Source: Betaproteobacteria bacterium (lineage in GTDB: Bacteria > Pseudomonadota > Gammaproteobacteria > Burkholderiales > Burkholderiaceae_C). From it: 64,000 nucleotides of DNA. Position 1 is the first letter of the stretch. Every line of letters begins with the position of its first letter. The notes below the pieces were generated by a model. It was given only the letters and a program-made list of their open reading frames with translations, had not been told where the DNA came from and ran no database searches. The stretch is from assembly GCA_009921265.1 (NCBI GenBank), contig RFYV01000002.1, forward strand, positions 1-64,000. The letters run 5' to 3'. This document shows positions 1 to 7,643 of the stretch, in pieces. The translations under genes were made by a program, and so were the position numbers.

Positions 1-35
1 CATTGCTATAAATGGGGGGCGGGGGTAGTGGGGGT
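1..35 (+). repeat. G-rich repeat, copy 1
   Basis: This segment starts CATTGCTATAAAT, followed by runs of six, five and five G separated by C and TAGT. It is closely similar to 749-783, with a two-base length difference in the middle and a few substitutions. With GGG at 42-44 it gives four G-tracts with short loops, the usual pattern for a G-quadruplex on the plus strand. The two copies bracket the tspO gene. Whether it is a genome-wide repeat cannot be told from two copies. Confidence 0.55.
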
Positions 36-140
36 GCAGTGGGTTTCATGGTGGCGCAGGTGGTTAAAATGGGCGAGGTCTTTCGCTCCTATGAAATGAA
101 CACGGGCAAAGTGCCTTATCGACTCATGTACTCCCTTTAA
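12..140 (+). other. short open frame, possible C-terminal remnant
   Basis: A 42-codon frame opens at an ATG inside the G-rich repeat and ends in TAA at 138-140. Its C-terminal part (about residues 13-42) looks protein-like, while the first 11 residues are only the translated G-rich repeat, mostly glycine. No family is recognised. It may be the tail of a gene cut off by the repeat, or a chance frame. No Shine-Dalgarno sequence can be judged this close to the window edge. Confidence 0.15.
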
Positions 141-185
141 TGCTACGCTCACCATTTCCTGAAACTCCCCAAGGATTGACTTAAA

Positions 186-671
186 TTGGTTTTCAAATCA
201 AAACGAGCAAGTGCTATAGCGTTGCTAGTCTTTCTCGCCCTTTGCTATGGCAGGTTCTACCTTGGAAGCATGGTTACAGCCTCCAGCGTGGGGACTTGGT
301 ATCAGACCCTAAACAAAGCCCCATTCAATCCCCCTGACTGGGTTTTCTCACCGATTTGGGTGCTTTTGTATTTCATGATGGCGGTTGCCGGATGGCGTAT
401 CTGGACAAAAAACAGTGCGGGTGCCGGAAGGTATGCCTTGCTTCTTTTCTCTGTCCAGCTTGCCCTGAACCTTGGATGGTCAGTGCTGTTTTTTGGCTAT
501 CAGCAGGTCGGAATTGCTTTGCTTGAAATGTTTGTGCTTATTTTTACGGTGACCTTGACCACCTTGCAATTCTGGGCCATCGATAGGAATGCTGGAATTC
601 TTTTACTGCCCTATGGACTTTGGCTCCTATTTGCTGCCGTTCTCAATGGATTCATCTTTTTTATGAATTGA
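186..671 (+). CDS. tspO: TspO/MBR family tryptophan-rich sensory protein
   Basis: This is a 161-residue, five-helix membrane protein of the TspO/peripheral benzodiazepine receptor family, which binds porphyrins and related ligands and is tied to oxidative or light stress. The family signature is clear: WYQTLNKAPFNPP at about residues 38-50, then WVFSPIWVLLYFMM and several conserved Trp. Length fits the family. The start is a TTG preceded at about 11 nt by AAGGA; no ATG is better placed. Three of its five arginines use AGG, a codon scarce in the neighbouring genes, which hints at transfer. It stands alone between two G-rich repeats, so context gives no partner. The family call is firm; the ligand is unknown. 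Confidence 0.9.
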   Translation: MVFKSKRASAIALLVFLALCYGRFYLGSMVTASSVGTWYQTLNKAPFNPPDWVFSPIWVLLYFMMAVAGWRIWTKNSAGAGRYALLLFSVQLALNLGWSVLFFGYQQVGIALLEMFVLIFTVTLTTLQFWAIDRNAGILLLPYGLWLLFAAVLNGFIFFMN

Positions 672-748
672 TATGTAAGAACTTTCGTGCTTTAGCACGA
701 CATGAAATCGTTTGAGTAAAACAGTGCGCATAGCCTGCTAGATGGAAC

Positions 749-783
749 CATTCCTATAAAAGGGGGGTACGTGGGTAGTGGGG
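749..783 (+). repeat. G-rich repeat, copy 2
   Basis: This begins CATTCCTATAAAA and continues with G6, G3 and G5 tracts, matching positions 1-35 apart from a two-base indel and a few changes. With the GGG at 786-788 it again offers four G-tracts with loops of 2-5 bases, so plus-strand G-quadruplex formation is plausible. Confidence 0.55.
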
Positions 784-877
784 GCTGGGTTGGTAGAAAA
801 TTATCGGTCTTGGGAGAGCATTTGTATAAATAAATAGCTTGTTAAGGGCGCTATTCCAGCGCCCCAAAATGGTGCAA

Positions 878-948
878 TGTGTAGCAGTTTGGGGATGAGT
901 TATGATGTTTGTGTAGCAGTATTTTTTGCAACCGCATACTGTTACACA
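878..948. repeat. triplicated 11-bp element upstream of tRNA-Arg
   Basis: TGTGTAGCAGT occurs at 878-888 and again at 910-920. An inverted copy with one change, ACTGTTACACA, lies at 938-948. The second and third copies can pair over 11 positions (one G-T) around a 17-base loop. Their purpose is unknown: protein-binding sites or a hairpin in a leader are both possible. Confidence 0.4.
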
Positions 949-973
949 TCGGGTCAAATTTGCTTTTTCAGGT

Positions 974-1057
974 GCGGATTCTTGGCTGTAGCTCAGTTGG
1001 ATAGAGTACTTGGCTACGAACCAAGGGGTCGTGGGTTCGAATCCTGCCAGCCGCACC
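974..1057 (+). tRNA. tRNA-Arg(ACG) with an apparently interrupted 5' acceptor strand
   Basis: The cloverleaf from the D arm to the CCA end is standard: D stem GCTC at 991, anticodon arm CTTGG-CTACGAA-CCAAG with anticodon ACG, T arm GTGGG-TTCGAAT-CCTGC, acceptor 3' strand CAGCCGC, discriminator A and encoded CCA. The partner of CAGCCGC should be GCGGCTG. The bases directly 5' of the D arm (982-988) are TTGGCTG, leaving U-C and U-G at pairs 1 and 2. GCGG is present at 974-977, separated from CTG (986-988) by eight bases, ATTCTTGG. Removing 978-985 gives a perfect stem. It is either a disrupted copy or a tRNA with a weak end pair. Coordinates span GCGG to CCA. Confidence 0.75.
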
Positions 1058-1064
1058 AAATTTA

Positions 1065-1097
1065 AATAAAGCCCCATTTTTTGGGGCTTTATTTTTT
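1065..1097 (+). terminator. rho-independent terminator after tRNA-Arg
   Basis: A 12-bp perfect stem, AATAAAGCCCCA (1065-1076) and TGGGGCTTTATT (1082-1093), with a five-T loop and a following T-run. It begins eight bases after the tRNA CCA. Confidence 0.85.
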
Positions 1098-1125
1098 CGG
1101 CAGTCTTTTTTAAGAGAGTAATGAC

Positions 1126-1518
1126 ATGACACATCTCCCATACACAACTTTAGTTACTTTATTGATTGTTGCTTTAATGTTTTGGACGTCCATAATCGTT
1201 GGCAAAGCGCGCTACAAGTACGAGGTCAAAGCGCCAGCCACTACGGGGCACGAAATGTTTGATCGTGCTTATCGTGTTCAAATGAATACCATTGAAGCTG
1301 CACTGCTGGTGTTGCCCGCGATGTGGATTTATTCGGCATTCATTGGTGATGCTGGCGCAGGTGTCGCAGGTTTGATTTGGGTGATTGCTCGAATCGTTTA
1401 TGGCGTCGATTATTTAAAGGATCCTGCTAAGAGGGGGCGCGGTTTTGGTGTTGCATTTCTGGCCATGGCGGGTTTATGGGCGGGCGGTTTATATGGTGTT
1501 GTTCGCGTCTTGCTATAA
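1126..1518 (+). CDS. MAPEG family membrane protein
   Basis: A 130-residue integral membrane protein with four predicted hydrophobic helices, matching the MAPEG family (membrane-associated proteins in eicosanoid and glutathione metabolism). The family motif region is visible at residues 36-50 as HEMFDRAYRVQMNTIE, containing the conserved R-x-x-x-N-x-x-E pattern that binds glutathione in characterised members. The length is normal. The ATG at 1126 follows an AAGAGAG stretch. It ends six bases before greB, so the two may be co-transcribed. Bacterial MAPEG substrates are mostly unknown, so glutathione dependence is family knowledge, not shown here. Confidence 0.85.
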   Translation: MTHLPYTTLVTLLIVALMFWTSIIVGKARYKYEVKAPATTGHEMFDRAYRVQMNTIEAALLVLPAMWIYSAFIGDAGAGVAGLIWVIARIVYGVDYLKDPAKRGRGFGVAFLAMAGLWAGGLYGVVRVLL

Positions 1519-1524
1519 ATTAAC

Positions 1525-2088
1525 ATGAACAAGGCGTTTGTTCGCGAATCCGATGGAGATGAGGACGAGGAAGGTGCTTTGCCTTCATTGCCAATTGGCA
1601 GCAAAAACTACATCACGCCACAAGGCTACGCCGCATTAAGAGAGGAATTATTTGAGTTGATGGATGTTGATCGTCCCAAGATTGTTGAGGTCGTTCATTG
1701 GGCTGCAAGCAATGGCGATCGATCAGAAAACGGAGACTATATTTATGGCAAAAAAAGATTGCGTGAAATCGATAAACGCATTCGTTTTTTGACCAATCGA
1801 TTGGATATTGCAGAAGTTACAGACCCAACGGTACATCACGGAAAAGACCAAATATTTTTTGGGTCGACTGCGACGTATGTGGACGAAAAAAATGTCGAGC
1901 GCACCATCACTATTTTAGGAATTGATGAGGCAGATAGTTTAAAAGGCCAGGTGAGCTGGGTCTCACCCATTGCGCGCGCATTAATCAAATCGAGTGTTGG
2001 TGACGTGGTGAAGTTGCAAACGCCTGCGGGCATCCAAGAGGTAGAAGTTTTAAACGTCAGTTATCCGCCTCCCAGCGACAAGACTTAA
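1525..2088 (+). CDS. greB: transcription elongation factor GreB
   Basis: A 187-residue GreA/GreB factor. It enters the RNA polymerase secondary channel and stimulates cleavage of backtracked RNA. Residues 28-100 form the N-terminal coiled coil, with the acidic tip region SNGDRSENGDYIYGKKRL at about residues 60-77. The C-terminal FKBP-like domain has the usual ending region with WVSPIARAL and the G-D-V pattern. An N-terminal acidic extension (residues 9-17, ESDGDEDEE) precedes the conserved ITPQGYAALREEL start of the coil. GreB rather than GreA is chosen from the tip sequence and the C-terminal motif. Its stop overlaps the stop of convergent spoT by 3-4 bases. Confidence 0.93.
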   Translation: MNKAFVRESDGDEDEEGALPSLPIGSKNYITPQGYAALREELFELMDVDRPKIVEVVHWAASNGDRSENGDYIYGKKRLREIDKRIRFLTNRLDIAEVTDPTVHHGKDQIFFGSTATYVDEKNVERTITILGIDEADSLKGQVSWVSPIARALIKSSVGDVVKLQTPAGIQEVEVLNVSYPPPSDKT

Positions 2089-4331
2089 TGTTCGCGCGTT
2101 GAAATTTGTCTACGCACCTGAAGCACAGTGGGTATCCGAGATAAGTTGGCGATCACGCTATTGAGGTGTTGCAGATCGCGCACTGCAATTAAAAAACGCA
2201 AGTCGATCGCTTCTTGACCACTAACTTCATCGGCCATGTTAACCAAACTAATATCCGCTTCGGCCGATGCAATTGCAGAGGCTACACGCGCTAAAACACC
2301 TTTGCCATTAGTCACCGTAACGACGATATTGGCTTCAAATGTTTTCACGGGTTCATCACTCCATTCAACTCGAATGAATCGCTCACTGTCTTTGTGAAGC
2401 AACTTGCTCGCAACCGCGCAAGCTTCGCGATGAATAACAAGGCCCTCGCCTCTGCCCAAGTAGCCGACAATCTCGTCTCCTGGAATGGGGCGACAGCATC
2501 GACCGTATTGCACCGATACGTTTTCAGATCCATCGACAATGACGCCACCTTGGGAGACGGTTTCATGAGATGTGAATCGTTCGCGACTTAATAAAAGAAC
2601 ATCGGGCTTTTCACCCAATTCACCCAGCAACACCACCAAGCGTTTGGCCACAATCGTTGCGACGCGTTTACCCAAACCAATATCAGCCAATAACTCTTCT
2701 TGTGATTTGCTGCCTGTGAATCGCAATAATTTTTCCCACAGGTGTTGATGATTGCCAAGCATATCGGGCAACTGCTCAAACCCTTCGGAGCGAAGTGCTT
2801 GCGTGAGCAGTTTGTTTCCTAACTCGTGTGACTCACTCAGCGCTTGTGTTTTGAGGTAATGTCTGATTTTGGATCGAGCGCGTCCTGTTCTTACAAAATC
2901 CAGCCATGCAGGATTAGGTGATGAAACAGACGAAGTAATCACTTCAACAATATCACCATTGCGCAACTCGGTTCGAACTGGAACTTGTTCGCCGTTGATT
3001 TTTCCGCCCATGGTGCGGTCTCCCACGTTGCTGTGAACTGCGTACGCGAAGTCAACAATCGTGGCGCCCCTGGGCAAGGCCATGATGCGACTTTTGGGCG
3101 TAAAAACATAAACAGCGTCAGGAAATAAATCAACTTTGACGTGATCCCAAAATTCATTGGCGTCGACGGTTTCATTTTGAATATCTAATAAAGATTGCAA
3201 CCATTGAGTTCCGAGTCGATCGGATTGCTCGGTGTCAGGCGACTTGGCTTTGTAGAGCCAATGCGCTGCAACGCCAGATTCGGCAACCACGTGCATGGCC
3301 TCGGTTCGCATTTGAAATTCAACGTTGAGTCCTGCAGGTCCAACCACTGTGGTGTGCAAGGATTGATAGCCGTTTATTTTTGCAATCGCAATATGATCTT
3401 TGAATTTTCCTGGAACGGGGTTGTACATTTGATGCAAAACTCCCAAAGCGGTGTAGCAATCGGTGATGGATGTAACAATAATTCGCATGCCGTAAATATC
3501 GGTGACTTGCGCAAAGCTCAAATGCTTTTGATCCATTTTTTTGTAAATCGAAAACAAAGTTTTTTCGCGACCAAAAATTTGAATTGGCATTTTGGCTTTG
3601 TGAAAAGCGGTTTCAATTTCGAGTTGAACTTTTTTCATCAAGTCGCGACGTCGATGACGCGCTTTTGCAACCGCTTTTTTTAAGACTTCATATCGCCAAG
3701 GTTTTAAAAACTGAAAGGATAAATCTTGTAACTCACGATAGGTTTGATTGAGTCCCAATCGATGCGCAATCGGCGCGTATATTTCAAGCGTTTCTGCGCT
3801 AATGGCTGCACGCTTGTCAGAAGGCATACTCTCAAGAGTGCTCATGTTGTGACTGCGATCTGCGAGTTTGATCAAAATAACGCGCACATCACGCGCCATG
3901 GCCAACAACATTTTTCTAAACGATTCGGCTTGACCTTCTTCTTGTGTATTAAATTGAAGCTTGTCGAGTTTGGTGAGGCCATCGACAAGTTCGGCCACGT
4001 TAGAACCAAATTGATTGACCAACTCTGATTTGGTGATGCCTGAATCTTCAATCACATCGTGCATTAAAGCAGCCATCAGGGCTTGTGCGTCGAGTTTCCA
4101 TTCAGCACATTGAGAGGCAACTGCGATTGGGTGCGTGATGTAGGGTTCGCCGCTTTTGCGAATCACACCTAGATGGGCCGCGTCAGCCAACTTGTAGGCT
4201 TTTTTAACTTCGCGAATGCCTTCTGGTCCTAAATAATCAAGTTTGCTCACAAGCGTAGCAAAACTCGCCGCCGCCGCTTGTTTGGCAGGCAATGGATTTT
4301 TAGGAGTTGCTGTGGGAGTGGCTTCACGCAT
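2085..4331 (-). CDS. spoT: bifunctional (p)ppGpp synthetase/hydrolase SpoT
   Basis: A 748-residue RelA/SpoT homologue that makes and degrades the stringent-response alarmone. In order: an HD hydrolase domain (ITHPIAVA at about 65, HDVIEDSG at 91-98, intact, so hydrolysis is expected); a synthetase domain with DIYGMRIIV near 285; a TGS domain with VFTPKSRIMALPRGATIVDFAYAVH; a Cys-containing zinc-finger-like region with GRCCRPIPGD; and a C-terminal ACT domain. The intact HD motif separates it from hydrolase-dead RelA. The ATG at 4331 lies about 100 bp after rpoZ, behind a terminator. It is the usual neighbour of rpoZ and gmk in beta- and gammaproteobacteria. Confidence 0.96.
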   Translation of the reverse strand: MREATPTATPKNPLPAKQAAAASFATLVSKLDYLGPEGIREVKKAYKLADAAHLGVIRKSGEPYITHPIAVASQCAEWKLDAQALMAALMHDVIEDSGITKSELVNQFGSNVAELVDGLTKLDKLQFNTQEEGQAESFRKMLLAMARDVRVILIKLADRSHNMSTLESMPSDKRAAISAETLEIYAPIAHRLGLNQTYRELQDLSFQFLKPWRYEVLKKAVAKARHRRRDLMKKVQLEIETAFHKAKMPIQIFGREKTLFSIYKKMDQKHLSFAQVTDIYGMRIIVTSITDCYTALGVLHQMYNPVPGKFKDHIAIAKINGYQSLHTTVVGPAGLNVEFQMRTEAMHVVAESGVAAHWLYKAKSPDTEQSDRLGTQWLQSLLDIQNETVDANEFWDHVKVDLFPDAVYVFTPKSRIMALPRGATIVDFAYAVHSNVGDRTMGGKINGEQVPVRTELRNGDIVEVITSSVSSPNPAWLDFVRTGRARSKIRHYLKTQALSESHELGNKLLTQALRSEGFEQLPDMLGNHQHLWEKLLRFTGSKSQEELLADIGLGKRVATIVAKRLVVLLGELGEKPDVLLLSRERFTSHETVSQGGVIVDGSENVSVQYGRCCRPIPGDEIVGYLGRGEGLVIHREACAVASKLLHKDSERFIRVEWSDEPVKTFEANIVVTVTNGKGVLARVASAIASAEADISLVNMADEVSGQEAIDLRFLIAVRDLQHLNSVIANLSRIPTVLQVRRQISTREH

Positions 4332-4374
4332 AGGTGTCTACTTTAGCGTGAAGTGAGGATTTTGTGGAGTAAAT

Positions 4375-4403
4375 AAAAAAGCACCGCTGTTAACGGTGCT
4401 TTT
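4375..4403 (-). terminator. rho-independent terminator between rpoZ and spoT
   Basis: The stem GCACCG (4381-4386) pairs with CGGTGC (4394-4399), extended by an A-run and a T-run on the two sides, so it can act on either strand. It sits between the rpoZ stop and the spoT start and probably attenuates gmk-rpoZ transcription into spoT. Confidence 0.8.
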
Positions 4404-4431
4404 AATGGGGTATGCAACGTTTTTTTGAAAA

Positions 4432-4635
4432 TTAACCAGGTACTTTTTTGAGCATTTCAATGCCGATTTTGCCAGCGGCTATTTCGCGCAAGGCGGTAAC
4501 TGCAGGTTTATTTTTGCTCTCAACCTTAGGTGTGTGGCCTTGGCTGAGCATGCGTGCGCGGTAAGTGGCCGCCAAAACTAGCTGAAAGCGGTTGGGGATT
4601 TGTAAAAGGCAATCTTCGACAGTGATACGTGCCAT
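4432..4635 (-). CDS. rpoZ: DNA-directed RNA polymerase omega subunit
   Basis: A 67-residue omega subunit, which helps beta-prime fold and assemble. It begins [23 protein letters not shown], the conserved N-terminal omega signature, with the A-R-A/R-x-L region following. The length is typical of Burkholderiales. It lies 18 bases after gmk, the standard arrangement, and is followed by a terminator. The ATG at 4635 is preceded by a GGAGTTCCGAG-type leader. Confidence 0.96.
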   Translation of the reverse strand: MARITVEDCLLQIPNRFQLVLAATYRARMLSQGHTPKVESKNKPAVTALREIAAGKIGIEMLKKVPG

Positions 4636-4653
4636 CTCGGAACTCCGTTGGTG

Positions 4654-5277
4654 TTAGGTGAGGTTGAGGGCTTTAAAAACCGTCACACGGCTGATTTGCT
4701 GTGCGGCGAATTTGAGTCTTTGTGAGTGAACGATGGCTTTGAGATCAAACAAAGCACGTTCAAACATTTCGTTGATTATAACGTAGTCAAATTCTTGCGT
4801 CTGAGCCATCTCAATGGCGGCGTTTTTGAGGCGCAATTCGATGACTTCGGGAGTGTCTTCTCCGCGGCGCTGAAGTCTGGACCGCAACTCTTCCCAGCTA
4901 GGGGGCAAAATAAAAATCAAAACGGCATTGTTGAAGATACGTTTGATTTGCAACGCGCCTTGGTAATCAATTTCAAGGATGACATCGCCGCCTTGTTTGA
5001 TGCGCTCTTCGATGGAGCTGCGAGACGTGCCATAGCGATGGCCGTGTACATGCGCCCATTCCAAAAACGAGTCCGACAAGACCATGCTGTCAAATTGCTT
5101 ATCGTCAATAAAAAAATATTCACGCCCATGCATTTCTTGTCCACGAGGAGGGCGCGTGGTGTGAGAAATTGAGGGTTGTACGCGTGTATCTAGTTCCATC
5201 AAAGCTTTGACGAGACTCGATTTGCCCGCCCCACTGGGGGCGGCGACGACAAAGAGGTTGCCAGGGTAGTTGCTCAT
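4654..5277 (-). CDS. gmk: guanylate kinase
   Basis: A 207-residue guanylate kinase converting GMP and ATP to GDP and ADP. The P-loop [11 protein letters not shown] is at about residues 14-24, followed by the GMP-binding segment [13 protein letters not shown] (about 36-48) and the YFF...F pattern. The lid with RLQRRGEDT lies near 134-142. The length is normal. Its ATG overlaps the yicC stop by one base (TAATG), which implies translational coupling in a yicC-gmk-rpoZ operon. Confidence 0.97.
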   Translation of the reverse strand: MSNYPGNLFVVAAPSGAGKSSLVKALMELDTRVQPSISHTTRPPRGQEMHGREYFFIDDKQFDSMVLSDSFLEWAHVHGHRYGTSRSSIEERIKQGGDVILEIDYQGALQIKRIFNNAVLIFILPPSWEELRSRLQRRGEDTPEVIELRLKNAAIEMAQTQEFDYVIINEMFERALFDLKAIVHSQRLKFAAQQISRVTVFKALNLT

Positions 5278-6194
5278 TATTCGAGATTTTGAACTTGTTC
5301 GCGCATTTGCTCAATCAGAACTTTCATATCAACCGAGATGCGCGTGAGGTCGAGAGATGTGGATTTGGAGCCCAAAGTATTTGCTTCGCGATGCAATTCT
5401 TGAATTAAAAAATCGAGTCGTTTGCCGATTCCTTCCGATTTTCCGCCTTTTATGAGTAGCGATTGAATTTCTTCAAGGTGAGCGCCCAAACGTGTGAGTT
5501 CCTCAGAAACATCGATTCGAACCGCATATGCGGTTGCTTCAGCTAAAGCGCGTTCTTGTACGGTATCGGGCAGTTGATTGGCTTGCACCAATCCCATGGC
5601 CTCGCGCCATCGCTCTAAAAACCGAAGTCTTTGTTGCTCCACAGCACAGGGCACTAATGGCAGAGCCTGTGCGTTGAGTTGTTGGATTTGTTCGATTCGC
5701 TCGATGAGTGATTTGGCCAAGCGCTCGCCTTCGCGTTGTCTGGATTGAATCAATTGTTTGATCGATGATTGGGCCAGGTCAATAAGCGCAGGGCCCACCA
5801 AGGCTTTGTCAAAATCGGGTTGACTGCCGAGTTTGAGAACATCGGATACGGATAAATCTTTGGCATGCGGTAACCAAGCCTTGATTTGATCTTGCAGATG
5901 ATTTAGGCGTTGCAAAAGTGCGACGCTGGGCTCCAACAAAGCCTGCGCAGCGTTGGATTCGAAGGACGCCCTGACCTCCACCTTGCCTCTTTTGAGGTGG
6001 GACGTGATTAATTCGCGAATGGCGGGTTCGTGTTCGCGCAACTCATCGGGCAACCTAAAACTTAAATCTAGAAAGCGTGAGTTGACCGAGCGAATTTCCA
6101 GTCCGAGGCGCATATGTTGCGGGAGCGTGGGATTGGCAGGGCCTTGCAAGGAGACTTGGGCGCTGGCATAGCCCGTCATGCTAAAGAGTGGCAT
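5277..6194 (-). CDS. yicC: YicC family endoribonuclease
   Basis: A 305-residue member of the YicC/YloC family; the E. coli protein is described as an endoribonuclease acting with PNPase on small RNAs. The N-terminal MTGYASAQ signature, the conserved [13 protein letters not shown] segment (about 32-44) and the C-terminal [17 protein letters not shown] motif are all present. It is the first gene of yicC-gmk-rpoZ and diverges from rph with a gap of about 90 bp that must hold both promoters. Family assignment is secure; local activity is inferred. Confidence 0.93.
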   Translation of the reverse strand: MPLFSMTGYASAQVSLQGPANPTLPQHMRLGLEIRSVNSRFLDLSFRLPDELREHEPAIRELITSHLKRGKVEVRASFESNAAQALLEPSVALLQRLNHLQDQIKAWLPHAKDLSVSDVLKLGSQPDFDKALVGPALIDLAQSSIKQLIQSRQREGERLAKSLIERIEQIQQLNAQALPLVPCAVEQQRLRFLERWREAMGLVQANQLPDTVQERALAEATAYAVRIDVSEELTRLGAHLEEIQSLLIKGGKSEGIGKRLDFLIQELHREANTLGSKSTSLDLTRISVDMKVLIEQMREQVQNLE

Positions 6195-6284
6195 GGCTTA
6201 AATTTGGAGGAAAACGACGATTATCTCAGGCTTCGGTCTCGCTTAGAAGACAATCAGTTGTTTTGACCTTTCATTGTTTCGATT

Positions 6285-7019
6285 ATGACCATAACATCCA
6301 TCCCATCTAGGCAAAAACGCGCGGTTGATCAACTGCGTCCTGTCACAATCATCCGTCGCTTCACGATTCATGCCGAAGGCTCGGTGCTCATTGAATTTGG
6401 CGACACCAAAGTTTTGTGTACCGCATCGGTTGAAGAAAAAGTGCCGCCGCACAAAAAAGGCAGTGGAGAAGGTTGGGTTACGGCTGAATACGGTATGTTG
6501 CCGCGTTCAACGCATACACGCAGTGATCGAGAAGCCGCGCGAGGTAAACAAAGCGGTCGCACACAAGAAATTCAACGCTTGATTGGTCGAAGCATGCGTT
6601 CGGTTTTCGATCTTAAAAAATTAGGCGAACGCACGATTCATTTGGATTGCGATGTGTTGCAAGCCGATGGTGGTACAAGAACAGCGAGCATCACAGGTGC
6701 ATTTATTGCTGCGCAAGATGCTGTGTCTACTTTATTGAAGAGCGGCAAATTAAGTGTGTCTCCCATCATCGATCATGTGGCGGCAATTTCTGTGGGTATT
6801 TTTAAGGGTGTGCCATTGCTTGATTTGGAATATGTCGAAGACTCCGATTGCGACACCGATATGAATGTGGTGATGACAGGCGCGGGCGGTTTTGTTGAAG
6901 TGCAAGGCACGGCGGAGGGCGCAGCTTTCAGTTCGGATGAAATGCAGACCATGTTGCGATTGGCAAAAAAAGGCATCGATGAGTTGGTCGTCATGCAAAA
7001 AAAATCATTGTGTAGTTAA
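6285..7019 (+). CDS. rph: ribonuclease PH
   Basis: A 244-residue phosphorolytic 3'-5' exoribonuclease that trims tRNA 3' ends. It starts near [22 protein letters not shown] and keeps the catalytic [14 protein letters not shown] region (about 125-138) and the phosphate-binding [14 protein letters not shown] segment. The length fits full-length RNase PH, with no truncation of the kind known in E. coli K-12. It is first in the probable operon rph-rdgB-hemW, followed by a 6-base gap to rdgB. Confidence 0.96.
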   Translation: MTITSIPSRQKRAVDQLRPVTIIRRFTIHAEGSVLIEFGDTKVLCTASVEEKVPPHKKGSGEGWVTAEYGMLPRSTHTRSDREAARGKQSGRTQEIQRLIGRSMRSVFDLKKLGERTIHLDCDVLQADGGTRTASITGAFIAAQDAVSTLLKSGKLSVSPIIDHVAAISVGIFKGVPLLDLEYVEDSDCDTDMNVVMTGAGGFVEVQGTAEGAAFSSDEMQTMLRLAKKGIDELVVMQKKSLCS

Positions 7020-7025
7020 TTATTT

Positions 7026-7643
7026 ATGCTAAAACCAATTCGCGATATTGTTTTAGCGTCCAACAATCGTGGCAAGTTGCAAGAGTTGCAAGCCATGTTT
7101 GCGCCGTTGCGCTTAACGCTCAAATCGCAAAGTGAATTTGATATTCCTGAGGCCGATGAGCCTTTCGATACTTTTATTGAAAATGCATTAGCCAAAGCCA
7201 GACACGCGAGCAGTCACACGGGCTTGCCTGCGTTAGCCGATGATGCGGGTTTGTGTGTGGATGCATTTGATGGCTTGCCTGGCGTACAAACAGCTTTTTA
7301 TGCAACGCAGTTTGGTTATCCCAAGGGTGATGATGAGAATGTAAAAGCCTTGCTTGAACAAATGGCACATATCGATAATCGACGCGCTGCATTGGTGAGC
7401 ACATTGGTTGCTGTGCGCACACCGCACGATCCAGAACCCTTGATTGCTGTTGGGCGCGTCGTGGGTGAAATCACACGTTCGCCACAGGGCAGAAATGGAT
7501 TTGGTTTTGATCCTGTGATGTGGATTCCAAAATTTGAAAAAACATTTGCGCAGTTGCCAGTCGAAATAAAAAATGCAAACAGCCATCGCGGATTTGCAGC
7601 GCAACAGATGTTGAGTTTGATGCTCGAGCGATGGGTAGTATGA
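7026..7643 (+). CDS. rdgB: XTP/dITP diphosphatase (RdgB/HAM1)
   Basis: A 205-residue non-canonical purine NTP pyrophosphatase that removes XTP, ITP and dITP from the nucleotide pool. The hallmark VLASNNRGKLQEL is at residues 9-21; the DDAGLCVDAFDGLPGV segment with the catalytic acids is near 72-87; and GRNGFGFDPV is at about 156-165. Its TGA overlaps the preferred hemW ATG as ATGA at 7640-7643. Confidence 0.96.
   Translation: MLKPIRDIVLASNNRGKLQELQAMFAPLRLTLKSQSEFDIPEADEPFDTFIENALAKARHASSHTGLPALADDAGLCVDAFDGLPGVQTAFYATQFGYPKGDDENVKALLEQMAHIDNRRAALVSTLVAVRTPHDPEPLIAVGRVVGEITRSPQGRNGFGFDPVMWIPKFEKTFAQLPVEIKNANSHRGFAAQQMLSLMLERWVV

Larger units (their letters stand above)
672..973. other. intergenic region between tspO and tRNA-Arg
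   Basis: About 300 bases without a convincing gene. They hold a small perfect hairpin (TCGTGC-TTTA-GCACGA, 685-700) with no T-run, the second G-rich repeat (749-783), and three copies of an 11-base element, TGTGTAGCAGT, at 878-888, 910-920 and, inverted with one change, 938-948. Frames crossing this region run through the tRNA and look like chance. Confidence 0.5.

Noticed and set aside
685..700. Hairpin TCGTGC-TTTA-GCACGA after tspO as terminator
   Set aside because: Only six base pairs and no adjoining T-run; may still have another role.
877..1065. A 62-codon plus-strand frame ending in the tRNA
   Set aside because: Its second half is simply translated tRNA-Arg sequence, so coding is very unlikely.
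754..1134. A 126-codon minus-strand frame across the tRNA-Arg region
   Set aside because: It runs antisense through the tRNA and terminator, has no family features and no ribosome-binding site.
3195..3683. A 162-codon frame antisense to spoT
   Set aside because: It lies wholly inside a conserved essential gene and its composition is that of an antisense shadow.
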